Shown here piece after piece: positions 1 to 11,030 of a DNA stretch of 64,000 nt. The translations under genes and the position numbers were made by a program. The DNA comes from Elephas maximus indicus (taxonomy: Eukaryota; Chordata; Mammalia; Proboscidea; Elephantidae). The notes beneath the pieces were generated by a model. The model saw nothing but the letters and a program-made list of their open reading frames with translations, had not been told where the DNA came from and searched no databases. The stretch covers positions 68,549,501-68,613,500 of the forward strand of contig NC_064820.1 in NCBI RefSeq assembly GCF_024166365.1, given 5' to 3'. The stretch's first letter is position 1; the number at the start of each line of letters is the position of its first letter.

Positions 1-326
1 AGGCCATATTTTCCAAATACTCATCCTTCTTTGTTTCCAACTTTCACATTCCAATCATCAGTAATTATTAATGCATCTTAATTGCACATTCGATCAATTT
101 CAGACTGCAGAAGTTGGTAAAAATTTTCAATTTCTTCGTTTCTGGCATTAGTGGTTAGTGGGTAAATTTGAATAATAGTCATAGTAACTGGTCTTCCTTG
201 TAGGCATATGGGTATTGTCCTATCACTGACAGTGTTGTACTTCAGGAAAAATCTTGAGATATTCTTTTTGACAATGAATGCAGCACTGTTCCTCTTCAGT
301 TTGCCATTCCCAGCATAGTAGACCAC
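1..326 (-). mobile_element. RTE-type LINE fragment, endonuclease region (cut by window edge)
   Basis: On the minus strand this translates to part of the RTE apurinic-like endonuclease (VYYAGN..., VKKNISR..., ICLQGRP...), collinear with 5700-5950 in the better copy. It runs off the left edge and ends abruptly near 326, so it is a truncated, inactive fragment. Confidence 0.85.
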
Positions 327-840
327 CGAACAGATGACTGAACCACGACAATAACTCAGAATCTGAGCTACGTCGCCTGAGTCAGGAAAACTCTACTGTG
401 GATTTTATTCTTCCACTTCCTTTAGGAAGGACACCACCCACCCCCTCATTCTCTATAAACTTCAATCTCCCACTTTCTCCAGGCTCCTTTCCCATTACCT
501 CATCCTCCCAAACTGGAAACACAGAGATCTTTCTGGTCCACTATTTCTTGTGTATTAAGCACTACCAATGCTTCCTTGAAGGCTTTCACAGCCACCATCC
601 CGGCAAGACTTTCCTCACGCTGAATCTAGGATGAAGCAGTCGCTTTGTCGCTGCTCTCCTGGTCACCAGCCTCTTCACCTAATCCCGCTTGCATGAAATT
701 GTTTTACTAAAATGATACTTGTATCTCATTTTTCTACTCTTCAAGAGCTCACAGTAATTTGCTGTTACCTATTCCATTACATATGAATTTGTCCCAGCTT
801 GCTATAGAACTTTCTTTCTCTTCTTTCTAATATGAAAACA
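327..840. other. No gene or recognised repeat
   Basis: C/T-rich unique-looking sequence between an RTE fragment and the first AfroSINE. A 78-codon open frame here lacks any recognisable motif. Confidence 0.4.
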
Positions 841-992
841 GGTGCCCTAGTGACACAGTGCTTAAGAGCTCAGCTGCTAACCAAAGTTCTGACAGTTAAA
901 ATCCACCAGCCACTCCTTGGAAACTCTGTGGAGCAGTTCCACTCTGTCCTATACGGTTGTTAGGAGTCAGAATTGACTAGACAGCAATGGGA
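841..992 (+). mobile_element. AfroSINE, short form
   Basis: Head to tail: CCCTAGTGACACAGTG..., CTGCTAACCAAAG, TGGAAACTCTGTGGAGCAG, GTCAGAATTGACTAGACAGCAATGG. Moderately diverged, and lacks the 45-nt block of the long form. Confidence 0.85.
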
Positions 993-1084
993 ATATGAAA
1001 ACAAGGTCTAATTATACTACTGCTTTACTTTTCCCCTCATGAGACATTCATCTGTACACCCAAACAACTTCTTTCTCTTATGTA

Positions 1085-1300
1085 ATGAAACGAATCCTAC
1101 CAGCCTTTAAAGGCCAAGCTCATCCTCCACATTCAAGAATGCAGAATGAGTTGATTTCCCAAATTCCTTTCAATTGTCTCTCTACTGATCTCCTGCAGCA
1201 AATTATACCACGTATAGCACTTACATTGAGTTACTTATTTTCATTTCATCCCATCTAATTGTTTCCTATATGTAATCTTGTCTCTACAAACTAACATATT
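1085..1300 (+). repeat. Possible ancient L2 fragment
   Basis: The segment 'aaaggccaagctcatcctcc' and the following text resemble the L2 3' region (ctccttcaaggcccagctca type). Too diverged for certainty. Confidence 0.35.
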
Positions 1301-2689
1301 ATGGAAATACATTTTTAATGGATTAAAAAAAGCTACATGTAAAATTCACCCCACGTGACAAAAAATATTTGCTTCAGACTCTCAAAATACAACAAACACA
1401 TAAATTTTTATAAAAAATAAAGTGTTTCTTGCCACTATTCAGATTTTTTATTTTTATATCACACAAATTGTGAAAATTCATGGAAGAAAAATGACAACAA
1501 AAAAAAGTGTAAGAAAATCATCCTTAGTCCCACCACAGAGATGGACATTCAAGATTTTTTCTTCCTCATATACACAAATGATTCTTCATATGCAAATATT
1601 TTATAACTTGCTTTTCTCATTAACGGTCTATTACTAGCATAGTTCAAAACAATACACATGCACTTATACATCATTTTGAATTATAATATTCCATTATATG
1701 GGTTACCATAATAAATTCACCCAAACCCTTATTACTGAAAATTTAGCCTCTGTGCAGTTTTTCAGTAGTATTAATATTGTTGTACTGTAATAGACATCTC
1801 TAAATATTTCCTCAGTCAGTGGTCTGACTATTTGCATGAAAGTATTTTCTTAAAGCACAGTTATTAAACCAAAGAATTTAGAGGCTCATGATACTTCAGG
1901 TAAATTTATTCCAATTTATATTTTGTCAACTGTATGTATGAATGTTCATTGCCTTCATACCTTCACTTAATAACTAATATTACAATTTTTTTTAATCTCG
2001 TCAGCTTTTTATGGCATAGTTTTATCCACTGATAATCATTTCTCAAAATCATTATCAGTGTTAAGATTTGCCTTCTCCTCACTGTCCACTTCCCACCCAA
2101 CCTTTCAGCACATATTTGGGAGGATTCTTTTAGAGGTGCTCTTTGGGTAAGTTTTGCACAGATCCCCTTTCTCCATCTTTACTTCTACTTCATTGTTCCC
2201 AGCCATCGTCTTGCAAGCCACCTGGGCAACTCCAAAAAAAGGGACTTCTCTCTCTATTCCTACTCACCTATATAGTCCATCCACTACACCACTACCACAG
2301 AATTCTTCTGAAACATATGACATACATCAGGTTATATCACTACCCTTCCTGAAACCTGCCAAGGCTTTCCATTTCAGCGATAAATAAATAAATAAATGTC
2401 CTTATTTGTCCTGGTCCTCCTTGGCCTGTCCCCTGGACTTCTGACCTAGGAGGTGAACCTGTATTTTGAGGAACTTAAATTTATGCCATTTGGAAGGCCT
2501 TCTTCATGAAGAATAATTCAAAATTAACTCCAGGATCTTGCAAGGACTGACACAAGTGAGGGATCCTAAAGTTTAAGCTTCTCTACATTTGTAGTAAATC
2601 TGCCTCAACTTGAACCCTGCAATTCTCTCCCTCATTTTACTCCACTTCAGTCTCACTGGACTTTGTTGATTTTTCCAAGCTTTTGCACT
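1301..2689. other. No gene or recognised repeat
   Basis: AT-rich sequence with a short (AAAT)n run at 2383-2398. It may contain old LINE text near 1430-1700, too diverged to call. Confidence 0.4.
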
Positions 2690-3078
2690 CTCTATTGACT
2701 CTGCCTGTAATGCCATTCCTCCAAAACTTACTCTGGCTGATTCCTTCTGATTATTCAAGTTTCAGCTCTAAAGTCATCTCTTCAGAGGTGTTTCCTGACA
2801 TACAATATAATATAACTCCATATCCCCCCATTAGCCCCCATAAAAATCTTTTTTATCACAATATTCTATTTTCATTTTTTATAGTCCTTTACCAGTATAT
2901 GGAAGTATCTTATTTATGTATTAGTTAGTTTATGTACCATGGACTCCCTCATCAAAATCCCAGAGAGTAAAACCATGTAATACTGTTCACCTTTGTGGTC
3001 TCCAGTGACTGGAGCAGTGCCAAACACATTCTATGTGTTCAACAAATATTTGCTAAGTCAGTAAAAGAGTGAATGAGT
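2690..3078 (+). mobile_element. L2 LINE 3' end
   Basis: It reads through typical L2 3' text: 'tgccattcctcc', 'ttcagctctaaagtcatctc', 'tcagaggtgtttcctgac', and near the end 'gcagtgccaaacacattc' and 'caacaaatatttgct' followed by GAATGAGTGAA repeats. An ancient, inactive fragment. Confidence 0.6.
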
Positions 3079-3819
3079 GAATATATGATATCCTAGGCAG
3101 GCAGATAGTTCACTTAGGTCTGGTACGATACCTACTTTATCTTTCAGAAATTTCTCAAAATATCTATCCTGTTGATGGCAAGTTTACCTCTTTATCCCCA
3201 CTGATATAATCATTGTGGGTAATTTTTCCCATTTTTCTGTCTATTTGTTGCATTGGAAATTTGGGAGAAATGAAAATAAAAAGACTATCTGAAACTAGAA
3301 AATTTTCATATGATTTTAAAATTTTCCATTTTTAACTTTAACGAATTGTAGACAGGATAGAAACAATCTATAAACAACTTCTAACAGCTAATTTATTAAG
3401 GTACATTGGACAGCCAGGACAAAATCCACACCTATCATGATACATGCTTGATCTAATCATAGAACTTTTTCAAAACAAGTCCTAAATTTCCCTCTGAGAG
3501 TGCATTTTGTCAAGTAATATGCATTTCTAAATATATTCCTACTATTTTTTTTAAATGATAAGGGATTAAAATGAATTGTTTCACGGCATTTGTTCATATC
3601 TCTATACATGGTGCTTAAAGTCAAATTTATCAGAGATTTGGAACATCAGGCAATCAAAATTATACTTGACAAAATAACCACAAACCTGTCTTCTAGCTCC
3701 TTGTTAATATTTCCTGTTTGTGGGTTATTGCATAGATGAATCACTTTCTTCATTCCACATCCCTGGGTTTATGGTTTATCATTCACAAACCCTGATATGA
3801 AAACTTCTTTATCATTTTA

Positions 3820-3839
3820 TATATATATATATATATATG
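3820..3839 (+). repeat. (TA)n microsatellite
   Basis: About ten TA units in AT-rich unique sequence. Confidence 0.8.
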
Positions 3840-4004
3840 GCAGAAATCACATATATATCCTTCCTGACATTGAGCAGGGTATGTTCTCCTATTGATAAGG
3901 CTTTCGTTCTGGTTGTGAGAGGACAGAATTTACCTTTCATCTCTGGAAGTCATTTCCCAGCTGTCACAAGATCTGAAATTGATGCGTTGCTATGATACAT
4001 GCTC

Positions 4005-4293
4005 TCCTCACTTATTGACATGGTTAGGTTCTAAAAACCAGGTCGTTATGTGAAAATTGGTGTTGTGCAAAATTGAAGAATGACAACGTCAGATCACAAA
4101 ATATTATGTGGAACACATATGCCCCTCTGGATCTGAGAGGCAGAAATTGTAGGTGGGTGCTACGTGTCTCACTGGTCATGAAAGGGTTATTGTGAGACAT
4201 ATGTCATTAATCTGCAAAATAGTTGGATAGTAGATTTTTTACTATTGTCATAAATGTGAAATGTTGGATAACAAGATACCCAATATGTGAGGA
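4005..4293. mobile_element. Small inverted-repeat DNA transposon (Tigger/mariner-like MITE)
   Basis: TCCTCACTTATTG at 4005-4017 pairs with CAATATGTGAGGA at 4281-4293 (12 of 13 positions). The internal 'ggttctaaaaaccaggtcgttatgtg' type text resembles mammalian Tigger/MARNA non-autonomous elements. No transposase is present, and a clear TA duplication is not visible. Confidence 0.5.
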
Positions 4294-4300
4294 TCAAAAA

Positions 4301-4452
4301 GAAAACCAAACTTGTTGTCAAGTCAATGCCAACTCATAGTGACCCTGTAGGGCAGAGTAGAACTGCCCCATCGGGTTTCCAAGGAGCACCTGGTGGATTT
4401 GAACTGCCAAACTTTTGGTTAGCAGCCGAACTCTTAACCACTATGCCAACAA
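4301..4452 (-). mobile_element. AfroSINE, short form
   Basis: Complement orientation: AAACCAAACTTGTTGTCAAG tail, CCTGTAGGGCAGAGTAGAAC, TTTCCAAGGAGCACCTGGTGG, GGTTAGCAGCCGAACTC. It starts a few bases after the inverted-repeat element. Confidence 0.9.
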
Positions 4453-4480
4453 GTTTTCCAGAGTAAGGAGTAGATGTATA

Positions 4481-4635
4481 ATCTGTTGCTATTGAGTTGA
4501 TTCTGACTCCTAGTGACCCTATAAGACAGAACAGAACTACCCCATAGGGTTTCCAAGGAGTGGCTGGTGGATTCAAACTGCCATTCTTTTGGTTAGCAGC
4601 TGTAGCCCTTAGTCACTGCCTAACCAGGGTTCCTA
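4481..4635 (-). mobile_element. AfroSINE, short form
   Basis: Second minus-strand copy, 30 bp after the previous one: GTTGCTATTGAGTTGATTC, CCTATAAGACAGAACAG, TTTCCAAGGAGTGGCTGGTGG, GGTTAGCAGCTGTAGCCC. Somewhat diverged. Confidence 0.9.
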
Positions 4636-5154
4636 AATATTGATCAGTATTTTTCAAGTCCATTTGCAGTTAGTTTCCATTTATGATAAGTTCTAACTTG
4701 TCTCCTCAAAAAATATCTTCGTCAAGAGTATTTCCTGAAGAAAACATGCTGCCTTTCAACTATGAAATGCCAGGCCACTCAGTGAATTAGGGAAAAGTTC
4801 CAGTGGCTCTTTATCATTGTTTGTGACTTCCGTATCCACTGCTGGGCTGGTGCAATAATGCTCCCTGGGATAAGTAGAAGACCAAGAGTAAATTCTTATA
4901 GGCCTTTTCTTATTCTTTCCTAAAGGGTTGAAGATGGCCCCAACATCATTTATCTCCTCTTTAAAGTCTCATAAAGTTATCATAGCCATCAAGCATACAC
5001 ATATCTTCATATCTTACAAGGCTCATGAGCCGCTATCAGGTATTTTATAACCCCTTTGTATTCCTTGTTTTTTGTATTTTAGAATCTGCCATGGAACTTT
5101 ATTTTATTTTATTTTTTGCTTTGTTAATACCAATTTCTTAGGTCTAACCCTAGA

Positions 5155-8100
5155 TCCCCATGCATCTGTCATTTTGTTGTATTGAGGGGGGTTGTGTGTT
5201 GCTGTGATGCTGGAAGCTATGCCACTGGTATTCAAATACCAGCAGGGTCACCCATGGCAGACAGGTCTCAGCTGAGCTTATAGAATAAAACAAGGAAGAA
5301 GGACCCAATGGTCTACTTCTGAAAAGAGTTAGCCAGTGAAAACATTATGAATAGCAGCAGAACAATTGTCTGATAAAATGTGGGAAGATGAGCCCCTCAG
5401 GTTGGATGGCACTCAAAATACAACTAGGGAAGAGCTGCCTCCTCAAAGTAGAGTTGACCTTAATGACATTGATGGAGTCAAGCTTTTCAGGACCTTCTTT
5501 TGCTGTACGGCATGATACAAAATGAGAAGAAACAGCTGCAAACATCCATTAATAATGGAAACCTGGAATGTACAAAGTATGAGTCCAGGAAAATTGGAAA
5601 CATCAAAAATGAAATGGAACATATAAATGAAATGGAATGTATAAACATCAGTATCCTAGGGATTAGTGAGCTGAAATGGACTGGTTTTGATCATTTTGAA
5701 TCAGACAATCTTACGGTCTACTACGCCAGGAATGACAACTTGAATGGCATTGTGTTCATCATCAAAAAGAATTTTTCAAAATCTATCCTGAAGTACAACG
5801 TTATCAGTGGTAGGATAATATCCATATGCCTACAAGGAAGACGAGCTAATATGACTATTATTCAAATTTACACACCAACCACATGGCCAAAGATGAAGAA
5901 ATCAAAGATTTTTACCAAGTTCTGCAGTCTGAAATCAATCAAACATGCAATCAGGATGCGCTGATAATTATGGCGAGTGGAATTCGAAAGATGGAAACAA
6001 AGAAGAAGGATCAGTAGTTGGAAAATATGGCCTTGGTGATAGAAACGAAGCTGGAGATTGCATGATTGAATTTTGCAAGACCAATAACAACTTCTTCATT
6101 GCAAATACCTTTTTTCAACAATATAAATGGAGACTATACACATGGACCTTGTCAGATGGAATACACAGGAGTCAAATCCACTACATCAATTACTCATATG
6201 CAACTTCAAGTTGAAACTGAAGAAAATTAGAACAAGTCCATGAGAGCCAAAGTATGACTTTGAGTACAGTCCACCTGAATTTAGAAACCATCTCAAGAAC
6301 AGATTTGATGCATTGAACACTAATGACCAAAGACCAGACGAGTTATAAAATAACATCAAGGACATTACACATGAAGAAAGCAAGAGGTTACTAAAAAGAC
6401 AGAAGAGAAAGAAAAGACCTAAACAAATGTCAGAAGAGACTCTGAAACTTGCTCTTAAATGTAGACTAGCTAAAAAAGAGAAAGGAAAAAAATGATGAAG
6501 TAAAAGAGTTGAACAGAAGATTTCAAAGGGCAGCTCAAGAAGACAAAGTAAAGTGTTATAATGATATGTGCAAAGACCTAGAGATGGTAAACCAAAAAGG
6601 AAGAACACCCTATGCATTTTTCAAGCTGAAAGGACTGAAGAAAAAATTCAAGCCTAGAGCTGCAATACTGAAGGATTCTACTGGGAAAATGTTAAATGAC
6701 GCAGAAAGCATCAAAAGAAGATGGAAAGAATACACAGAGTCACTATTACAAAAGAACTGATTAATGTTCAACATTTTCAGGAGGTAACATATGATCAGGA
6801 CTCGATGTTACTGAAGGAAGAAGTCCAGGCTGCACTGAGGGCACTGGCAAAGAACAAGGCTCTGGGAATTGATGGAATACTAACTGAGATGTTTCAACAA
6901 ACAGATGCCACTCTTGAAGTGCTCACTCATCTATGCCAAGAAATTTGGAAGCCAGCTACCTGGCCAACCGACAGGAAGAGATCCACATTCATGCTTGTTC
7001 CCAAGAAAGGTGTCCCAACCGCATGCAGAAATTATCGAACAGTATCATTAATATCACATGCAAGCAAAATTTTGCTGATGATCATGCAAAAGCGGCTGCA
7101 GCAGTGTATCTAGAGAATACCAGAAAGATGTTTACCCGTGTTTTACTGACTATGCTAAGGCATTCAACTGTGTGGATCATACCAAATATGGATATCACTG
7201 TGGAGAATGGGAATTCCAGAACACTTAATTGTGCTCATAAGGAATCTGTACACGAATCAAGAGGCGGTCCTTCAAACAGAAAAAGGGGATGCTTCACGGT
7301 TTATAGTCAGGAAAAGTGTGCATCAGGGTTTTACCCTTTCACCATACCTATTCAATCTGTATGATGAGAAATAATCGGAGAAGCTGGACTATATGAAGAA
7401 GAGCACAGCATCAGGATTAGAGGAAGACTCATTAACAACCTGCATTATGCAGATAACACAACCTCGCTTGCTGAAAGTGAAAAGGACTTGAAGGACTTAC
7501 TGATGAAGATCAAAGACCACAGCCTTCAGTATGGATTACACCTCAACATAAAGAAAACAAAAATCCTCACAAATGGACCAATAAATAACACCATGACAAA
7601 TGAAGAGGAGATTGAGGTTGTCAAAGATTTTATTTTATTTGGATCCACAATCAACCCCCATGGAAGCAACAGTCAAGAAATCAAAAGACGCATTGCATTG
7701 GGCAAATTGGCAGGAAAAAACCTCTTTACAATGTTGAAAATCAAAGACATCACCTTGAGGACTAAGGTGTGCCTGACCCAAGGCATGTTGTTTTCAATCA
7801 CCTCATATGCATGTGAAAGCTGAACAATGAATAAGGAAGACCGAAGAAGAATTGACACCTTTGAATTGCAGTGTTGGAGAAGAATATGGAATATACCATG
7901 GACTGTTAAAAGAACGACCAAATCTGCCTTGGAAGAAGTACAATCAGAATGCTTCTTATGAGCAAGGATGGAGAGACTACAAGTCACATACTTTGGACGT
8001 GTTGTCAGGAGGGATCAGTCCCTGGAGAACTTCATGCTTGGCAAAGTAGAGGGTCAGCAAAAAAGAGAAAAACCCTCAATGAGGTGGATTGACACAGTGG

Positions 8101-8222
8101 CTGCAACAATGGGCCCAAGCATAGCTACAATCCTGAGGATGGCGCAGGACTGTGCAGTGTTTCATTCTGTTGCGCACAGGGCTGTCATGAGTTGGCGCTG
8201 ACTGACGGCACCTAACAACAAC
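5155..8222 (+). mobile_element. Near full-length RTE-type LINE (afrotherian RTE1 type)
   Basis: Runs from a 5' head (CCCCATGCATCTGTCATTTTG) through an endonuclease-reverse transcriptase frame to the (AAC)n tail. It is flanked by a 9-bp direct repeat, AACCCTAGA, at 5146-5154 and 8223-8231. The minus-strand copy ending at 43764 begins at the same base, supporting this as the true 5' end. Two internal deletions of roughly 100 bp each, inferred by comparison with the other copies, lie near 6185 and 7110. RTE elements mobilise themselves and the AfroSINEs by target-primed reverse transcription. Confidence 0.9.
5500..8200 (+). pseudogene. Decayed RTE endonuclease-reverse transcriptase ORF
   Basis: Recognisable pieces in order: endonuclease start with SELKW (about 5660-5680); a GDWN-type motif changed to GEWN (about 5975); the later QIDY-type motif changed to QIHY; basic linker (6500-6760); RT palm start NKALGIDGI and PKKGVPTACRNYRTVSLISH (6850-7060); the active-site box read as YADN instead of YADD at 7446-7457; then the C-terminal region to 8200. 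Frameshifts and stops separate these pieces, so no functional protein is made. Confidence 0.85.
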
Positions 8223-8235
8223 AACCCTAGACCCA

Positions 8236-8437
8236 AGAGACTTGATGGCACAGAGATTAAGCATTCCGCTAACCAAAAGGTCAGTAGTTCATATCCACCA
8301 CTCACTCCATGGAAGAAAGATGTGACAGTCTACTTCCATAAAAATTACAGCCTTGGAAACCCTATGGGACAGTTCTACTCTGTCCTATAGAGCCACTATG
8401 AGTGGGAATCAACTCAGTATCAATGGGTACATTGGGT
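8236..8437 (+). mobile_element. AfroSINE, long form, inserted at the RTE 3' junction
   Basis: Starts just after the RTE tail and keeps the extra block (GGAAGAAAGATGTGACAGTC... ATTACAGCC) missing from short copies. Flanked by the 13-bp direct repeat AACCCTAGACCCA at 8223-8235 and 8438-8450. The first copy overlaps the RTE's own target duplication, so the SINE came second, into the same site. Confidence 0.85.
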
Positions 8438-8930
8438 AACCCTAGACCCAGTCAATCAGAATCTCTAGGTGGGGAGATGCAACCACCCATATGTTTAAAA
8501 AACTCTCCTGGTAATCAAATATCTAGCCAGGATTGAGACCAACTATTGGAACATAAGTACTTACACACAATTCTTCCATCTTCAACACATTACTTCAGCT
8601 GATAATGTGGGGAGACTTAATCACAACTCACCTCCTGGCCATTCAACTTATCAAACAGCTTTGAAATACTGCTGTGGGGTCATTTTACCCCCTGATTTTC
8701 TTTATTCTCTGCTGTTTCTCTTAGTTTTCTGCCCAACTACTGGTAAACTAAAAATGGGTAGGAATTTCTTCCTTATCTTTGCTTACTCATCACTGACAGG
8801 CCTTATTCTCTGCTTCTGAGTCGTGTTCGTCTTCCCAGAGGTACTCCAGAGTTTATTCCAATCTATAACCTAAGTAATAAAGTGCTTAACCGCAGATAAA
8901 AGCAACCTTTGTGCTTCTCTAGTATATACA

Positions 8931-9118
8931 GGAAACCCTGTGGTGTGGTGGTTAAGAGCTGTGGCTGCTAACCAAAAGGTCAGCAGTTCAAATCCACCAG
9001 GTGCTTCCTGGAAAACTTATAGGGCAGTTCTACTCCATCCTGTAGGGTCATTATGAGTCGGAATAGACTCGACAGCAGCAGGGTTTTTTTTGTCTTTTTG
9101 TTTTTTTTTTTTTTGGTT
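8931..9118 (+). mobile_element. AfroSINE, short form, with T-rich tail
   Basis: GGAAACCCTGTGGTGTGGTGG, CTGCTAACCAAAAGGTCAGC, GGTCATTATGAGTCGGAATAG, then a long T-rich end. It abuts an RTE 3' fragment. Confidence 0.9.
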
Positions 9119-9301
9119 TAGTAGGGGTGCAGCAAAAAACGAAGGAAACCCTTGATCAGATGGACTGACAGAATAGTTAACACAATGGACTGAAACATAC
9201 CAATGATCCTGAAGATGGCACAAGACCGGGCAACCTTTGGTTCTGTTATATATAAAGTTGCCATGAGTCTGAGTCAATTTGATGGCAACTAACAACAACA
9301 A
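9119..9301 (+). mobile_element. RTE 3' end fragment
   Basis: 'gggtgcagcaaaaaacgaagg', 'tcagatggactgacagaat', 'aagatggcacaagacc' and 'ttgatggcaactaacaacaa' match the last 180 bp of the copy at 8045-8222. 5'-truncated. Confidence 0.85.
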
Positions 9302-10237
9302 TACCTGGCAGACACTCAGTAGTTATATTGAAATCAAATCCTTAGCCCAATCTGGTAGATTCTAAAATTTCAGGAAACCCTTGATTGACAGATGTGCAAA
9401 TTGATAAGGGAAGATGGATGGCTTTGTAACTTTTTCCTATTCATTCACTTTCAAGAGTTTGTACTAATTGTCAGAAACATTTAAATAGAACTTATTCTAA
9501 ATGATCTATATTTATACAAAGATATTTTAGACTGCAGCTCTTCTTTGCTTAAAATTACTTATCTCAATGATTAAAACAGAAGATATTGTGCATAATGTTA
9601 ACTGTCTCCAAAATTCAGCTTATTGATCTTAGTTTCTGGCCAAAATGACATTGTTGAAACAAATTTTGTGATGGAAATGTCAATGAATTTCTCTTCTCAG
9701 TTAAATCCTCTGAAAATCACTGACACCGTGTCCCAAGGCTAGCACTACAGTTAATAAGCATTAATGCTAGTTTCATTTCTCATTTAAATCTGTACCCTGT
9801 CCAATGGCATTCTGTTGAAAACTTATTTATTATTCAACAGCTAAAAGAGGAGTCATGACTTAGAACTTGCAGAGGAAGAACACGGAAAGGCTTAAGATGT
9901 GTCAGTTCCAGCATGGCTACGTTAGCAAAATGTATAGGCTCAATTTGAGATTGAATTCACTTGAATATTATGACCAGTGCTAGACATAAATCTCAAGGTA
10001 TTATTAAGCGGATTTAATTCTACATCAATAGAGTAATATGCTTTAATTGAAATGATCTGTGATTATTCAATGTTGAATAATAGATAGAGTGGTAACCTTA
10101 TTTCTCTTGGATTTTTCATTTAACTGAGAAGACAAGAGAATAGAAGAGCAGAACTTCCTGCACACTAGCACTTTTAACCTATTTTTTTTCCCTGGGAACA
10201 TAAAAAGCCAGCATCTTAATTCTGTTCCTACCATTAT
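9302..10237. other. AT-rich sequence, nothing recognised
   Basis: Unique-looking, no long frame, no repeat I can name. Confidence 0.4.
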
Positions 10238-10307
10238 ACAGAGAGAGAGAATAGATATAGTATACATATGAATATGGATACAGATATACAGATACAGATA
10301 TAGATAT
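10238..10307 (+). repeat. GA / GATA-GATACA microsatellite
   Basis: Imperfect run of GAGA followed by GATA, GATACA and TATAGATA units between two unique stretches and directly before an AfroSINE. Confidence 0.7.
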
Positions 10308-10490
10308 GCTCAGCTGTTAACCAAATGGTTGGCAGTTCAAACCCACGAGCAGCTCCACAGGAGAAAATACCTGGAGATCTACTCCCATAAAGATTACAGC
10401 CTAGGAAACCCAATGGGGCAGTTCTCCTCTGTCATATAGGGTCCACATGAGTCTCAATCGACTTGAAGGTACACAACAACAGCAACAACA
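10307..10490 (+). mobile_element. AfroSINE, long form
   Basis: 'gctgttaaccaaatggttgg', the extra block 'ggagatctactcccataaag attacagcc', 'gtcatatagggtccac', ending in an ACAACAACAGCAACAACA tail. The tail meets that of an inverted copy. Confidence 0.8.
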
Positions 10491-10684
10491 AACCATTGCT
10501 GTCAAGTTGATTCCTACTTGTGGTGACCGCATACGTTACAGAGTAAAACTAATCCATAGGGTTTTCTTGGCAGTGATCTTACAGGAGCAGACCACTGGGC
10601 CTTTCTTCCACAGCATCTCTGGTGGGTTCTAATTACCATCTTCTGGGTTAGCAGCCAATTGCCAATGGTTTGCGCCAGGGATTT
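10491..10684 (-). mobile_element. AfroSINE, long form, tail-to-tail with the preceding copy
   Basis: Complement orientation: ACCATTGCTGTCAAGTTGAT, 'ccatagggttttcttggcag', 'gagcagaccactgggccttt', 'ctgggttagcagcca'. Diverged. Confidence 0.75.
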
Positions 10685-11030
10685 CAATGATCTGTGGAAG
10701 GGATCTGGGATCACTAACCATCCATGTAACCTTAGGATGATGACTTAAATTGGCCGTGTCTGTTTGCAACTGTAGAAAGACATATTTATTTTGAAACTCA
10801 TCCATTTCCACATCCCAAGAATGATAAAAGAATTATATGACATTTTATGTGTGAAAGTTCCTGGAAAGGGTAGCAGGCATTACAAAAACAGTGTGGAGTT
10901 TATGTCATTTTTGTTCTTGTATTCTTCTTAAATGAGTGCATCACTCCTTTCCTGGACATAAAAGTATCTCAAATGTTTTTCTTTCTAAAACATAAGAAGG
11001 AGATCACATACCCATACCCATTTATTTAGA

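Noticed and set aside
6186-6617. 143-codon hydrophobic frame on the minus strand
   Set aside because: Antisense of the A-rich RTE linker; the Phe/Leu-rich composition is an artefact.
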